Below are positions 10,303 to 21,216 of a stretch of DNA of 64,000 nt, piece by piece; positions within the stretch are counted from its first letter, which is position 1; every line of letters starts with the position of its first letter. Both the position numbers and the translations under genes were made by a program. Below the pieces are notes generated by a model. The model was not told the origin of the DNA. It did no database searches and was given only the letters and a program-made list of their open reading frames with translations. The stretch comes from Loripinus fragilis (taxonomy: Eukaryota; Mollusca; Bivalvia; Lucinida; Lucinidae), in the NCBI GenBank assembly GCA_964019695.1, contig OZ026515.1, forward strand, positions 145,937,152 through 146,001,151. Reading direction: 5' to 3'.

Positions 10303-11511
10303 CGCCTAGAGCTTTGATATTTGATATGTAGCATTACCTAGTGGACCTCTACCAAGTTTGTTCAAATTATAGCCCTGGGGCCAAAAATGGCCCCGCCCCG
10401 GGGGCAATGTTTTACATAGGCTTATATAGGGAGCAACATGAAAAAATCTTCCTGTCTGAAACCACAAGGCCTAGAGCCTTGATATTTGGTATGTAGTATC
10501 ATCTAGTGAACCTGTACCAAGTTTGTTCAAATTATAGCCATGGGGCCAAAAATGGCCCCGCCCCAGGGGTTGCATGTTTTACATAGGCTTTTATAGGGAG
10601 AAACATGAAAAAACGTCTTGTCTGAAACCACAAGGCCTAGAGCCTTGATATTTGGTTTGAAGCATCATCTGGTAGACCTCTACCAAGTATGTTCAAATTA
10701 TACCCCTGGGGCCAAAAATGGTCACGCCCCAGGGATCACATGCTTTACATAGGCTTATATAAGGAGAAACATAAAAAAAATCTTCTTGTCTGAAACCATA
10801 AGGCCTAGAGCTTTGATATTTGGTATGTAGCATCACCTTGTGGACGTCTAACAAGTTTGTTAATTTATGCCCCTGGGGCCAAAAATGACCCCGGCCCGGG
10901 GGTCACATGCTTTACATAGACTAATTTAGGGATAAACATGAAAAAATGTTGTTGTCTGAAACCACAAGGCCTAGAGCCTTGATATTTGGTATGAAGCATC
11001 ATCTAGTGGACCTCTACCAAGTTTGTTCAAATTATTCCCCTGGGGCCAAAAATGGCTCCACCCCGGGGGTCACATGCTTTATAAGGCTTAAATAGGGAGA
11101 AACATGAAAAAATCGTCTTGTCTAAAACCATAAGGCCTAGAGCCTTGATATGTGGTATGTAGCATCACTCTGTGGACCTCTACGAAATTTGTTCAAATTA
11201 TGCCCCCAGGGCCAAAAATGGCCCCGCCCCGGGGATCACATGCTCTGAAACCAGTAGGCCTAGAGCCATGATATTTGATATGTAGCATCACCTTGTGGAT
11301 CATGACCCTTGGGCCAAAAATGGCCTCGCCCCGGGGGTCACTTATTTTACATTGGCTTATATAGGGAAAAACATCAAAAAATCTTCTTGTCTGAAACCAT
11401 AAGGCTTACAGCCTTGATATTTGGTTTGTAGTATCACCTAGTGGACCTCTACCAAGTTTGTTCAAATTATGCCCCTAGGGGCAAAATGGCCCTGTGCCAG
11501 AGTCGCCAGGG
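10303..11511 (+). repeat. ~167-bp core repeat array, right part
   Basis: About seven units follow, anchored by 'accacaaggcctagag' at 10461, 10628, 10795, 10961 and 11127 (spacing 166-167), then shortened units at about 11250 and 11396. Each carries 'cctctaccaagtttgttc' and a 'ggccccgccccggggg' block. The regular spacing marks a true tandem array; its first unit is completed by 8717-8733. Confidence 0.85.
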
Positions 11512-11594
11512 ACATGGTCAGCTTTCTTCAGATACCTATATGTTAGCTTTAAACAAAACTCAGGTGAGCGCTATTGGGCCACTTGGCCCTCTTG
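11512..11594 (+). mobile_element. 3' terminus of the 167-bp-cored element
   Basis: The array ends in 'caggtgagcgctatt' followed by a GGGCC-ACTT-GGCCC hairpin and TCTTG, then a T run. Hairpin plus a CTTG/CTAG end followed by T is the same architecture as at 5371 and 12922. Confidence 0.55.
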
Positions 11595-12925
11595 TTTTTT
11601 AAAAGACGATTTTTTGAAAACTGTTGAAGCCAAATTCATTAAAATTACTAGAAATGTTTAACCAAATGATACAATGACTATAAATAAGTTCCAAAGGTCA
11701 TGGTTGACCTTTGATCTTTCAGCCAATGTCACTCGTATTGGAGTCCCATCAATATATCAAAACATAGTTTTCTCAAAAACCGTATTGAATTCAAAAATTT
11801 CATATGAAGACTACTTACCATAAGTTTGCCAAAATTTATACAAATTGTTGTGGTCACATGACGAAAATGGCTGACCTACCCATATATGGTAAAAAGCCTT
11901 TAAAAATCTTCTCAAGAATCAGAAGGCTGATTACATTGGGACTTTGTATGTAACATTTGAGATGTGGGGCCTACCAAGTTTGTTCAAATGATAATCCTAG
12001 GTTGGCCTTGACCTACTTAACATCGAGGTCAAATTTGCTTCCTAATGCATTTAAATTGGAAACAAACTTTGGAAAGTAATTTTTTGAAAACTGTTGAAGC
12101 CAAAGTCATTATTGTCACTTGATATGTTAAAGCTAATGAGGCATTGGCTATAAATATGTTCCAAAGGTTACGGTAGACCTTTAACCTTTCAGCCAATGAC
12201 GCTTATATTGGAGTCACATCAATATATTAAAACATAGTTTTCTCAGAAACCACTAGGCCAGTTGAACTAAAATTTCATATGGATACTCTTTAAGTTGAGA
12301 GGAGTAATTTTATACTGAATGTTAATGGTCATATGACCAAGATGGCAGCCATGCCCATATAAGATAAAAAGCCTTTAAATATCTTCTTCTCTAGAACCAA
12401 AATGCCAATGACTTTGGGACTTAGTATGCAACATTGGGGATGTGGGTCTTACCAGATTTGCACAAATGATGAATCTGGGTTGACCTTGACCTTTTTATGG
12501 CAAGGGCAAATTTGATTCCTAATGCATTTATATTGGAAAAATCTTGAAATGTTAATTTTTCTGTAACTGTATAAGCAGAAATCATAATACATGGAAAAAT
12601 GTTAAACCTAATGAAACACTGGTTTTATATAAGCACCGAAGGTCAAGCTGACCTTTGACCTTTCACTCAAGGCCACTTATTTTGGACTGCCATATACGTC
12701 ATTAAACATCTTTTTCTCAGAAATCATTGGGTTGTTTGAACTCAAATTCATATGCAGTATTAAGTAGATAAAACAATATAAATATAATATTTGTTTTAGG
12801 TCACTTGACCAAAAAGGCCATGGTAAAACTAAATATGTTTAAATAATATGCCTAAGTTGACCTTGAACTATTTTAACATTATTAAGGAGATCAAGTGAGC
12901 GCTTCAGGACCTTCAGGTACTCTAG
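11595..12925 (+). mobile_element. Second repeat-cored element ending in TCTAG
   Basis: This has degenerate ~460-bp internal repeats (phrases 'tttgaccttgacc'-like and 'aatgcatttaaattgga', at about 12030 and 12506). It ends with 'gtgagcgcttc', a GGACCTTCAGGTAC hairpin and TCTAG at 12921-12925, followed by TT. It is non-coding. I infer a Helentron-associated element from the terminus; the 5' end is unclear and may lie in 7850-8376 before the array. Confidence 0.5.
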
Positions 12926-13429
12926 TTAAAGGAGGTATGAGTGTATTGTGAGCCGCTAAACTTGATTATGTTGTTCAAACGCATACCAAATTTGACCTTA
13001 TACCGTAAGTGCATTGTTTGGGTGCCTATTTTGATCATAGGATGTAGGTTGTCCATCAACAGTGTTCTTTGAATAACATCTCCTTAAACACTAGGTGGAG
13101 TTTCACCAAACTTCACAGGAATGATCCCTTGGGTGGCATGAAGACCAAATAAAAGCTAGAGATGTTTTGAAATTTTATTTAAGTTTTACCTGTATTTGAA
13201 AGATAACGAAACAGATTCTGTCCCTTCTAAGGCGCTGGTTCTGTTGCTGTTGATCTATTGTTTAATGTGTGGGAGATCTGTGTTTGTCTTTGTTTTGTTA
13301 CGCATTACTTTGTGTCCATTCTAGTTTTGTAATCATCTTGAATAGGAAGAGAAAGCTGGTTGCTTTCCTATTGTTGTCTTACAGATGTATTGTTAGAAAT
13401 AAATGTTATGTGAGTCTTCCTCACGGTTC
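12926..13429. other. No gene; diverged repeat and retroelement-tail sequence
   Basis: About 13055-13165 resembles a repeat core ('ttcaccaaacttcacagga'). About 13240-13400 is T-rich and resembles reversed copies near 35040-35290 and 51235-51400, possibly the tail of another Penelope-like subfamily. I see no supported open frame. Confidence 0.35.
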
Positions 13430-13700
13430 TGTGGGTTTAAGCCCTCCAGTAAATTTTTTTTGACCATTCCAAGGCGGTGCTTCTTTTGTGGATCATTTAT
13501 GTTATATCTGTCTTGTTTTTGTTATGCTTTCATGCGCGTCTGTTTATTGATGCCTTGTGGTCACCTACTGGGAAAGGGCTGACCTCTTTGCTCTCGTTTG
13601 TGAAGTCTAATTGTGAAGTTTTCACTTTCCCTTTGGTATCCTGGGTCAGGTGTGGTGCTTGATTGTATCGATTCTTGATCTTTGCCCCCTTTCTTACTTT
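13430..13700 (+). mobile_element. Penelope-like 3' tail, 5'-truncated
   Basis: This aligns by eye with 6560-6830: 'ttcttttgtggatc', 'gtggtcacctactgggaa', 'cctgggtcaggtgtggtg', then 'cttgatctttgcc'. It lacks all coding sequence. The short open frames here are shadows of this tail. Confidence 0.75.
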
Positions 13701-14106
13701 GGTCTGCAGTGTGTGAATTTGGTATTTCCTGATCATACTCACTTACTTTTTGATTAGCATTTTTCAAATAAATTAAAACATGCCTTAAAACATATTTGAG
13801 CTGTGATGTTAAAAAATGACAGCACAGTAAAGTAGTACTCGAGCTCAAGTTTTCAAGAAATCATTTTAATAGAGGATCTTACATGAGTGCTCCTATATTA
13901 TTAAATATATTAACCGAGTTGAAGTTAAGGGATAAAATTCAAGACTCGGGTTGGTCTGCAGTGTTTGATTGTGGTACATACTGATTATACTTACTTACTT
14001 TCTGCATTCAATAATATAGCATTACCTTTAAATTCTATTTCTATATCTCAAATTATATCAAAATTAGTTGAAATCACTTCTTTAGGATTTTGTCATTATG
14101 TATGCA
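13701..14106. other. No gene; AT-rich with retroelement-tail echoes
   Basis: Two related phrases, 'ggtctgcagtgtgtgaattt' (13701) and 'ggtctgcagtgtttgattg' (13952), are each followed by 'acttactt'. They look like ends of a second retroelement tail. The remainder is unique AT-rich sequence. Confidence 0.3.
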
Positions 14107-14343
14107 ATGACCCGTGTCATGTGATTTCAAACAATGTGGCATTTTGACAAGTTAGACTCAGATGAGTCTGTGCAGCCTCCTTTGAAGCTTAGAAATTCCA
14201 TGATGTTCAGTCAGTAGCTTGACAGTCATAGAATATTCAAGCGACAAGCAAAGGCTCTGGTCAGACTGTGCGTATGCGCAGGCTGATTTGAGGCGTTGCT
14301 GGTTGCGCATACCAAATTTTTGGAAATCCCATGCACTTGCTCA
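14107..14343. mobile_element. MITE family B (GAGCC ends), copy 1
   Basis: This diverged copy has ends related to GAGCCRTGNCATGAGATTTCC and its complement (right end 'tggaaatcccatgcac'). The internal landmarks 'ctgtgcagcctcctttgaag' and 'gcgtatgcgcaggctgat' define the family. Other copies are at 28656, 36745, 41724, 44483, 47692 and 56539. Confidence 0.75.
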
Positions 14344-14732
14344 TTAATGTGCAGCTCATAATTAAACCTGGCTGATAGTTGTTAATTGATTAGGAATAAA
14401 TGGCTTATGGGCCCAGGTCTCGATATTTGCAGGGGGCCCATGGCAAATTTTGAGTGCTGGTTCTGTGTAACACAATATATACTGCTAGAAATTTAGCAAT
14501 GTGACTGATAATCAGGGATATTGAAAATAATTTCAAATATTAAAGGCAATGCTCTCATGTTTTCAATAAACTTGAAATAATAATAAACACACTGGTTAGT
14601 ATGTGAAGTTCTACCACACAATAAGCAAGCTATTCACTGATTAGCATATTCTGCTATATGGATCAGTTTATCATGAGATGTTGGTACTTTTTTGCAAACA
14701 CGTAACAATCTCCTTTAGATGCAGCTTTGGTG
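14344..14732. other. No gene or recognised element
   Basis: The sequence is unique-looking and AT-rich, with only short open frames and no repeat shared with the rest of the window. It ends at the first copy of the 14-bp SINE target duplication (14719-14732). Confidence 0.4.
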
Positions 14733-14900
14733 TGTTTGTTTGATTTTATTCTTTACGTCCCATCAACAATCTTTCAGTTTCACAGGTAGGATAAATGTGT
14801 CTTGCTCAAGGACCACAACGGAGTGACGCCGACGAGGCTCGAACCCGCGGCCACTCGGTCTCGAGTCAAGCACTCTACCACTGAGCCACAGCGCTTCCTA
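14733..14900 (-). mobile_element. tRNA-derived SINE with 14-bp target duplication
   Basis: The insertion is bracketed by perfect direct repeats ATGCAGCTTTGGTG (14719-14732 and 14901-14914). On the minus strand it starts with a tRNA-like head (A-box TGGCTCAGTGGTAGAG, B-box GGGTTCGAGCCTC) and continues into a short body ending 'gaataaaatcaaacaaaca'. Length, pol III promoter and long target duplication are classical for a SINE mobilised by LINE machinery. Confidence 0.85.
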
Positions 14901-15027
14901 ATGCAGCTTTGGTGATTCTGTGCATATATGTAGACTTGCCCGAGTCTTCCTTCCTCGACAATGCAATACACGTACGAAAATCTTACGTGCTGGTACTTGG
15001 AGTGTTTCACGCACTCGTTAGAAAACA

Positions 15028-15337
15028 CATGCGCGGATCCAGAGGGTGGGGGCAGTGGATTAGGACCATCCCCCATCCCCTGAAAAATAACAAAAATATA
15101 GGGTTTCTTAGCATTACCGGTCCAGATCCCCTGAAAAATCACAAAGGTACTAAGCCAGAATTCAATGTTGGGCAATCATCGGTCCGCCAGCAAAACACCA
15201 TTTCAATCGCGTTTCGCTGGCGGACCGATGATGGACCGCTTTTAGTGCTATTTTGCATTGGTGAGCACTATTTTTAGTGTTATTGGATTTTTTTTTTATC
15301 AGAATTGGACCCCCTCTGACAAAACTTTCCGAGCATG
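15028..15337. mobile_element. MITE family A, copy 2, beside the P450-1 stop
   Basis: The left end is CATGCGCGGATCCAGA. The right end is eroded to 'gacaaaactttccgagcatg'. An internal palindrome (AGCAAAACACCATTT against AAT-GCGTTTCGCTGG) is centred near 15205. The right edge lies only 29 bp from the stop codon of P450-1, so it replaces the 3' flank shared by the other three P450 genes. Confidence 0.7.
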
Positions 15338-15366
15338 AAACATTATCAAATATATCCATTATCGTT

Positions 15367-16869
15367 TTATCTTGTCCTAGCAATTATTTTATATGGTTTT
15401 GGACAGTCTGTGAGACCAATAACACCAGTAATGTTATACTCTTCGCCAGCAACTGGTAGTAGCTCAAACCTCTGGACCATGCTGACCAGTGTTATAAATA
15501 GATTATTCCTAGCTAGTTGCTCACCAAGACATTTCCTTTTTCCAAGACCAAAAGGATATATTGACACAGCTTTATCTCTGTCGACTTCTCCGTCAGATGT
15601 AAGGAAATGTTCGGGATAGAAAACATTCGGATAGCTCCAGAGTTTCACATCTCTTGCGACAGAGTGGGCGTTGAAGATAATTGGTGTGCCTTTAGGTATA
15701 TCGTAGCCACTAAGTTTGGCATTTCTGACTGCAGCATGTGGCAACAATAGCGGTATGGGGGTTTTGAACCTCATACCTTCGAGGATGACTGCTTCCGTGT
15801 ACGGCATTGCTTGTTTGTCATTGAGACTAGGTGTGCGATCACCAAGAACTCTGTCTACCTCTTCAAACAATTTCTTCTGAACATGAGGCAGCGTTACAAG
15901 ACAGAGTAAAATCCACCGCATAGTAGTTGCCGTTGTATCAAATCCAGCTGGTATTATTTCTTCTAGAGCCCTCACAAAGTGGGCAAACTTTAAACCAACA
16001 TTTTCCATCTCAGTTGTGCCATCTTTTAGCTCAAAGAGGCTATCAGCTAGATTACGTATATCACCTTTCTCGAATGATTCTGTAGTGTCTTCAAGTTTTG
16101 TTGTGCTTAACATTTCAGCAAGTTCAAAAGCATGCTTTATTGGGTAGGTAAGGCTAGGAAATATTCGAGATAACCATGGCATAACTTCCACAGGATTACT
16201 CGTACCTATCGTTGAGAAATCAATAAACCCCTCTATCGCAACAATCATCTTATAGAAGTCATCGTCCGCCCTGACAATTGGTACTCGCCCATAAACTATT
16301 TGGTATTTGACGCTGCAGAACGTAACGTACAAGTTCTTTTTGGGATCAAACGGCTTCCCATTGTGCCACATCACAGCTGACAAAAATTGTTTTGCTTCAT
16401 CCACTAATAAGTCCTCCAAGGGATGGATTTTGCTATTTATAATCATATTGAATCTGTTTGTCAATATTTTATGAAGCATGATCCATCTTTCATTGTACTG
16501 TCCACGTGTTAATCCTTCTTTAGATATGGAAAATGTGTAGAAATCGGGTCTGGAATCGAAAACGCCAGCATTTGTCACAAGTGTCTCTTTGATTTTCTCC
16601 GCACCATTCACCACGACTGTAGTAAACGATCCCAAACGAATGGTAAAAATGTCACCATATTTATGACTCAGATTTAAGAGGGTGTCTTGCGGTTGTGGAC
16701 CAAGAAATGGTAGATAACCGACGATAGGAAGCCCCCAGGGTCCTGGTGGTAGTTTGGTATTGTATATGTTTGCAATATACCACAGTAACATAGCCACAGT
16801 CACAAGGATTATTACTCCTGTGGTAGTTTCACGTGAACAAACTATATCATACATTAAGTCTGTGGTCAA
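15367..16869 (-). CDS. Cytochrome P450 (clan 2), copy 1
   Basis: A haem-thiolate monooxygenase of 500 residues, normal for a microsomal P450, in one exon. An N-terminal membrane anchor (about residues 18-33) is followed by the proline hinge PPGP (41-44). The I-helix has AGFDTT (308-313, oxygen activation), the K-helix ExxR is E364-R367, FYPEHF is 417-422, and the haem loop FGLGKRKCLG is 440-449 with Cys447 as iron ligand. It would oxidise a lipophilic substrate at the ER using NADPH-P450 reductase. The usual C-helix WxxxR is W129 with His at 133. The start is the first Met, conserved in copies 2 and 3 directly before the anchor. By eye it differs from copy 3 at about 15 residues. Sequence style fits clan 2 (CYP1/2/17/18-like); family and substrate are not assignable. 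Confidence 0.95.
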   Translation of the reverse strand: MTTDLMYDIVCSRETTTGVIILVTVAMLLWYIANIYNTKLPPGPWGLPIVGYLPFLGPQPQDTLLNLSHKYGDIFTIRLGSFTTVVVNGAEKIKETLVTNAGVFDSRPDFYTFSISKEGLTRGQYNERWIMLHKILTNRFNMIINSKIHPLEDLLVDEAKQFLSAVMWHNGKPFDPKKNLYVTFCSVKYQIVYGRVPIVRADDDFYKMIVAIEGFIDFSTIGTSNPVEVMPWLSRIFPSLTYPIKHAFELAEMLSTTKLEDTTESFEKGDIRNLADSLFELKDGTTEMENVGLKFAHFVRALEEIIPAGFDTTATTMRWILLCLVTLPHVQKKLFEEVDRVLGDRTPSLNDKQAMPYTEAVILEGMRFKTPIPLLLPHAAVRNAKLSGYDIPKGTPIIFNAHSVARDVKLWSYPNVFYPEHFLTSDGEVDRDKAVSIYPFGLGKRKCLGEQLARNNLFITLVSMVQRFELLPVAGEEYNITGVIGLTDCPKPYKIIARTR

Positions 16870-16964
16870 TTTAAGATTAATTTTACAGTCTATTACCGAT
16901 TAACAGAACCTTGTCACATGGAATCTTTTTTGTCGATATTTAAGGTAAAAGATTAGGACCCATC

Positions 16965-16977
16965 AAATAAATATACC
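16965..16977 (-). promoter_or_regulatory. Possible TATA element of P450-1
   Basis: On the minus strand GGTATATTTATTTG lies about 100 bp upstream of the start codon. The same block sits at the same distance upstream of P450-2 (about 23213-23226) and P450-3 (about 26905-26917), within ~90 bp of strongly conserved flank. P450-4 lacks this flank. TATA function is inference. Confidence 0.3.
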
Positions 16978-17306
16978 ATAAATTACCTTTATTTAAGGGA
17001 TCACGTATCAAAGCTTTGGCCTAAAATGACAGTAATTGTTGTCAGATTCATAATTTTTGAAATATTTAAACATTTATACAGGTAAATATCCAACATTCAA
17101 TACACAAAGGTCACTGTTAATCGAGTGTGTTAAGAATTGTGGCAATTATAAATCCAATAAGTAAATGTGTCGTGTCAAAATCCTTTGGTTTCCAGTACGT
17201 TAACTAAACAGGTAATTTTAAACGGGGACCATACATGTCACGCGGAGATGGCACAAAACGGGATTTATATTGTATGCACACTATGCATAAATAGAGTGTC
17301 TCTGCA

Positions 17307-17648
17307 TCACCTACGTAGCCGATTGTACCGCTTATCTTCGATTTTATGAAAATAATTACTATTCCACAAACAGTTATGGCAGTGACGTAAGGTAAATCCA
17401 AAAACCTTTATAACTTTCAATAACTGTATGAAATCTTCTGATAACTTTAATTTAGTACCAAAACATTCTATGACCTCAATGTTGGAATCTCCTTGTTTAA
17501 TTATTATATTTACCTTCGGCCGATTTTCGATATCTTCCGTTCTTTTTACGGGAATCAGGCAGGTACTGTAAAACCGTTTAATGCAATTAATAAATCCTCG
17601 TGTACCATCGTACCGAATAGCCAAGTGGTTATGGTACAGAGTTCGCAA
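17307..17648 (-). other. Open frame of unknown function in the spacer, duplicated
   Basis: A 113-codon frame, repeated at 27245-27586 with two residue changes that I see (C/S and F/V near the C-terminus). I recognise no domain, signal peptide or membrane segment. Because the whole surrounding DNA is recently duplicated, the persistence of the frame is not evidence of selection. Could be chance, an exon, or part of the neighbouring transposase-like remnant. Confidence 0.2.
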
Positions 17649-17701
17649 TTAAGTAAAATGACACACGAGTTCGAATCGCTGTGTATTCTTTTTCTTTTTA
17701 T

Positions 17702-18075
17702 TTACCTCAGTTCGAGCTGTATAAAAATCTGGTGTAAACCATGTAGTTTATTACTTATCATGGTGTCATCTAAGTCATAAACAGGTTTGAAACCAGTCTT
17801 CAGTTCCTTCTGAGCTCTATATACAGTTCTACGACTGACACCAGTACAATGTAGCGTGGCCCTACGATAAAAATATATGAAACTGAATCTTTCTGCTTTT
17901 GACATTCTTTTAAGAAATAATCCCAGACATTTAAAACAGTCTGCTTTGCCTTAGAGCCAAGACTTCCTACATTCTTTTTCAGACACTTTTTACTGAACTT
18001 ATATTCTAACAATTCATGTATAGTGAATAATATGCAACCGTTTGCTTTGGCGATAATATGGAACAACGTTTTCAC
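17702..18075 (-). pseudogene. Helix-turn-helix transposase-like remnant, left copy
   Basis: Two overlapping frames together resemble the N-terminal DNA-binding region of a DDE-type transposase family. The first (from 18075) contains GSKAKQTVLNVWDYFLKECQ. The second, one frame away (to 17702), contains TGVSRRTVYRAQKELKTG, a good helix-turn-helix. The frame change lies between about 17860 and 17900. No catalytic domain follows. The same broken arrangement at 27640-28013 shows that the lesion predates the block duplication. Family assignment is from pattern memory only. Confidence 0.4.
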
Positions 18076-18367
18076 CTGAATCTCTGTATTTGATTCCGTT
18101 TAAATCGTGCAAATTAAAAAAGAAAAGGTAAAAAAGTTTACATGCGGAGTCTAGGTTGCACCCTCTTGCTTGTACATTTTTCATTACATCTACTGATAAA
18201 CCAAAAGCTTTGAAGCGTGACTCTATATTGATATGTTGTTCTAGCAAAAAGGGTTTCAGGCATTTATTTAAATTAACGATGAAAGCATATATTCTAGCCG
18301 AGCTGGCCCATTTTATGCATTCTGCATCAATCGTTTGAAATAGAAAGACCCAAAGGTCATTGGTCAT
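18014..18367 (-). other. Open frame of unknown function in the spacer
   Basis: A 117-codon frame, identical at the protein level at 27952-28305. About 18147-18370 is also represented, more diverged, at 24545-24770 upstream of P450-3, where the frame is not preserved. I do not recognise it, and the third copy argues against a conserved gene. Confidence 0.15.
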
Positions 18368-18749
18368 AGGTCGTGGAACAGATATACTTGGCTATACTGT
18401 ATTGTACTGTAGAACTGCAGTATACGACTTTCAAGTCACTGTTTAATTTCCGTTAAACGTAAGGAAAATATCAGATTGAAGATATAAATATCTCGTGCAC
18501 TAATCGTGTATAGCCTGACAACATTGACCTGAGACTCATTAATATTCAATGACCTTTCATCCAATATTCGGAAATCATCGTGGAAAGTGCGCTTTAGATT
18601 GTTATATAATTTCTTATCTGAATGCAAGAATATCAAATCCTTAGTAGCCTAGTGGAAAAGAGTCTGTCGTTATGAGGTATGGGTTAGAATTCGGGACCTT
18701 TTTATCATTTTATATATATTGTACTTTTTTTTGGCAGCGGAGGGGATTG

Positions 18750-18990
18750 GTTCATGACCTTGTGCATAATTTGATAATTTAAAAGTGTAAACGTTTTCGC
18801 TGACTGACCACAACCGGCTGAAATGATGCTCAGCAAACCCTTGTCCATCAAAAAAGGCTGTTACCCATGGCTTTGGTTTGATAATGTTGACATGCATTTG
18901 AATGCAAAATGTGATCAAAATATACCATGTGGTTAAGAGTTATGATTACTTTCACTAAATGACCACAGACGGACGGGCTCACATAGTGTT
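18750..18990. repeat. Dispersed repeat ('accggctgaaatgatgctc')
   Basis: Phrases such as 'gatcaaaatataccatgtgg' and 'ttatgattactttcacta' recur at 28905-29150 (block duplicate) and, as two tandem ~155-bp units, at 52190-52510. The 82-codon open frame here is repeat-derived. Confidence 0.5.
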
Positions 18991-20472
18991 AATAGTGCAG
19001 ACCCAAGGGTCGTCCAATAACAGAAAACAGAACCAAAAGTTACCTTTGACACGACATGCTTATATGAAGAAGCATTTTGACCTTGATATTATTATAGGGT
19101 TAGAGACTGTTACTTGCCAGGCGTAACTAGAAAAAAAATCAGGAAACCAAACTTTGCTATTTGGAAAGTCAGCAAAAGCACTTTTAAAATTTAACAAAAT
19201 TGATTGAAAATAACAAAATATCATTTACAAAAGCAATGGAAAATATTTATACAATCAAAGAAAGTCTAATTTACAGTACCTTATATGTCCAAACTGTCCC
19301 TCAGAATATTTATCAACACAAGTCTTTCAGCAGTTTCTGATCCCCAGATTTTGAAGTTAATTGCAAATAAACACTAAGTCTGAATCCAAAAAAATGAAGA
19401 ATCCAAAGTAATCCAGAATGAATAAATTAAACGCATAGTATTCCAGTATAGAATTCCAGCACAAAAGGTTAAGACTTTTAAAAGATAAAATTATTTCAAA
19501 GATGCCCTTATGAAAAAATTACTCTTATATACTATAAAATGGCACACGACCTGTCTTCCTGGCCTAGTGATTAGCGTGTCTAGCTAAGAAACCAGAGAAG
19601 CTGGATAGATTCAGGTGTGCACCTATTTTCAGTGTGTTATTTCGTTCTTTTTTAGCATTTTAGTGTTATTATTGCTTCAAACTAATAAAATGACATCATC
19701 AAAACAACCAAAATGGTAATTCCTGAATTTTTTTATATTGAATGATTCATGGGACTTATTGGGGTGGGGTTAAATTTGGCTCTCCTGAAAGAGAATTAGT
19801 TCGGTGGCCCCACATTTTTATTTTTTTTTTCTGAACGGTTATATAATAGTCCATGAAATAAAAATATATTCTTAAGTTTGTCAATATCAGATTTTTAATA
19901 TATGATTTATTCTAAAAAACAAATTCCAATTTTCGAGGAATTGCCAAAATATATCGTGCAATATATTGTCAAAGCTTTGGATAATGAATAAACTTGCACC
20001 TTTTCTAAAAGGTTTGTGATCATAGACAATAATTTAAGTTAACAGAAAGAAGCTTGCCAAGGATTACAACAATTTTTGCGTGATTTTTAGGTCTATTGTT
20101 ATTCTTTCAACTGTTTAAAATTGGTCAAATGTTATAAACTTCCAGATGAGGTTATGAACAAATAAGCACGGTGACATATTCTTTTTATTTTATAAATGAA
20201 TAACCCATGCATAAAGCAAACTGTATGCAAAGTATTGAACAGATTTCAACTTAAGAAGTATTTAGTAGCATATGTCCTTAAGAAAGTTCCAGAACAATCA
20301 GGTAACAACTATGATATCATATGCTATATTTATTCTGGAAATTTCCAGAGGTTTCTCAATGATTCCACTTAATTCCAGAAGCTTCTATTTGTATGGAAAA
20401 GAAATTTCTAGGGAATGCCAGACTTATCAGGAAACTTCCATGACAATGCATTTCTAATTTCTAGATGATTAG

Positions 20473-20473
<1 letters not shown>
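18991..20473. other. Spacer without a recognised gene
   Basis: AT-rich. It contains a tRNA-like segment at about 19553-19625 ('ctggcctagtgattagcgtg', B-box degenerate) that is also at 30060-30130. The rest is matched by 29180-30563 and 38098-38520 but shows no coding signal. Confidence 0.4.

Positions 20474-20565
<92 letters not shown>
20474..20565. repeat. (AT)n microsatellite, 92 bp
   Basis: Uninterrupted alternating AT. The orthologous tract in the right block (38522-38626) is 105 bp, so the two block copies differ in repeat number. Confidence 0.95.
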
Positions 20566-20569
<4 letters not shown>

Positions 20570-20807
20570 TCCTTCTAGAAAAATCTTTAATCAAATAAAC
20601 ACCTTGTTTACAACAACTTGTTTACCATCAATATCTCCAATATCTGGGTCAACAGAAATTTAGTAAACAACATATTAAAACAGATAAACACCATACATAC
20701 AAATGTATTATAAGAGATATAGTATGAAGACCAAATTAAAGCAAGAAAGGTCATGAAATTCTAATTATGTATTTTAATAATAACAAATTTACTTAGCATA
20801 AATATAA

Positions 20808-21015
20808 AAGAGATAACGTCGCTTATTTGAAACAAACAGCATAAGCTCTGTAGAGCTATTATTTCAACATAACATTTTTTTAACAGATACTTACCTGCCT
20901 TACTCTATCTTCCTATCACAAGCATCAGCAAGGGAGCTGCTAGTACCATTTATACACCTTTGGTATGGTGTGGGATTTGAACCCATGACCTCTCACTCTG
21001 AGCTATCGGGGCAGT
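20808..21015 (-). mobile_element. tRNA-derived SINE, left-block copy
   Basis: Minus-strand copy of the SINE seen uninterrupted-by-frame at 44305-44790. The head includes a B-box GGGTTCAAATCCCAC (about 20970-20985); the body has 'agatagagtaaggcaggtaa' and the tail 'taatagctctacagagctta'. Duplicated at 38868-39070. Confidence 0.65.
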
Positions 21016-21216
21016 CTCAAGCATGATATTTCAACTGCTCATAATAACTAAAATTCTGAAAAAAAAAGAATACTTTTCTTGCTTTCAAACTCTCAGATGT
21101 TGTATGTATCATGCTAATAAATGTTACAATGCCAACAAATGTATGGCACTTTGACATTTAAGAGCATGATAAATTTCATGCTCAGTTTCGGTGAGCATGA
21201 AAACATTATTTATAAC

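Noticed and set aside
4213..11511. CRISPR-like regular repeats (158 bp and 167 bp periods)
   Set aside because: Units are contiguous with no unique spacers; they are satellite-like cores of eukaryotic mobile elements.
15277..15619. Plus-strand frames over the P450 3' ends (also 21607, 25297, 39656)
   Set aside because: Antisense shadows of the conserved haem-binding end of the P450 genes.
17230..17245. CACGC (xenobiotic-response core) upstream of P450-1 and P450-3
   Set aside because: A 5-bp match is expected by chance and it is lost upstream of P450-2; no evidence of function.
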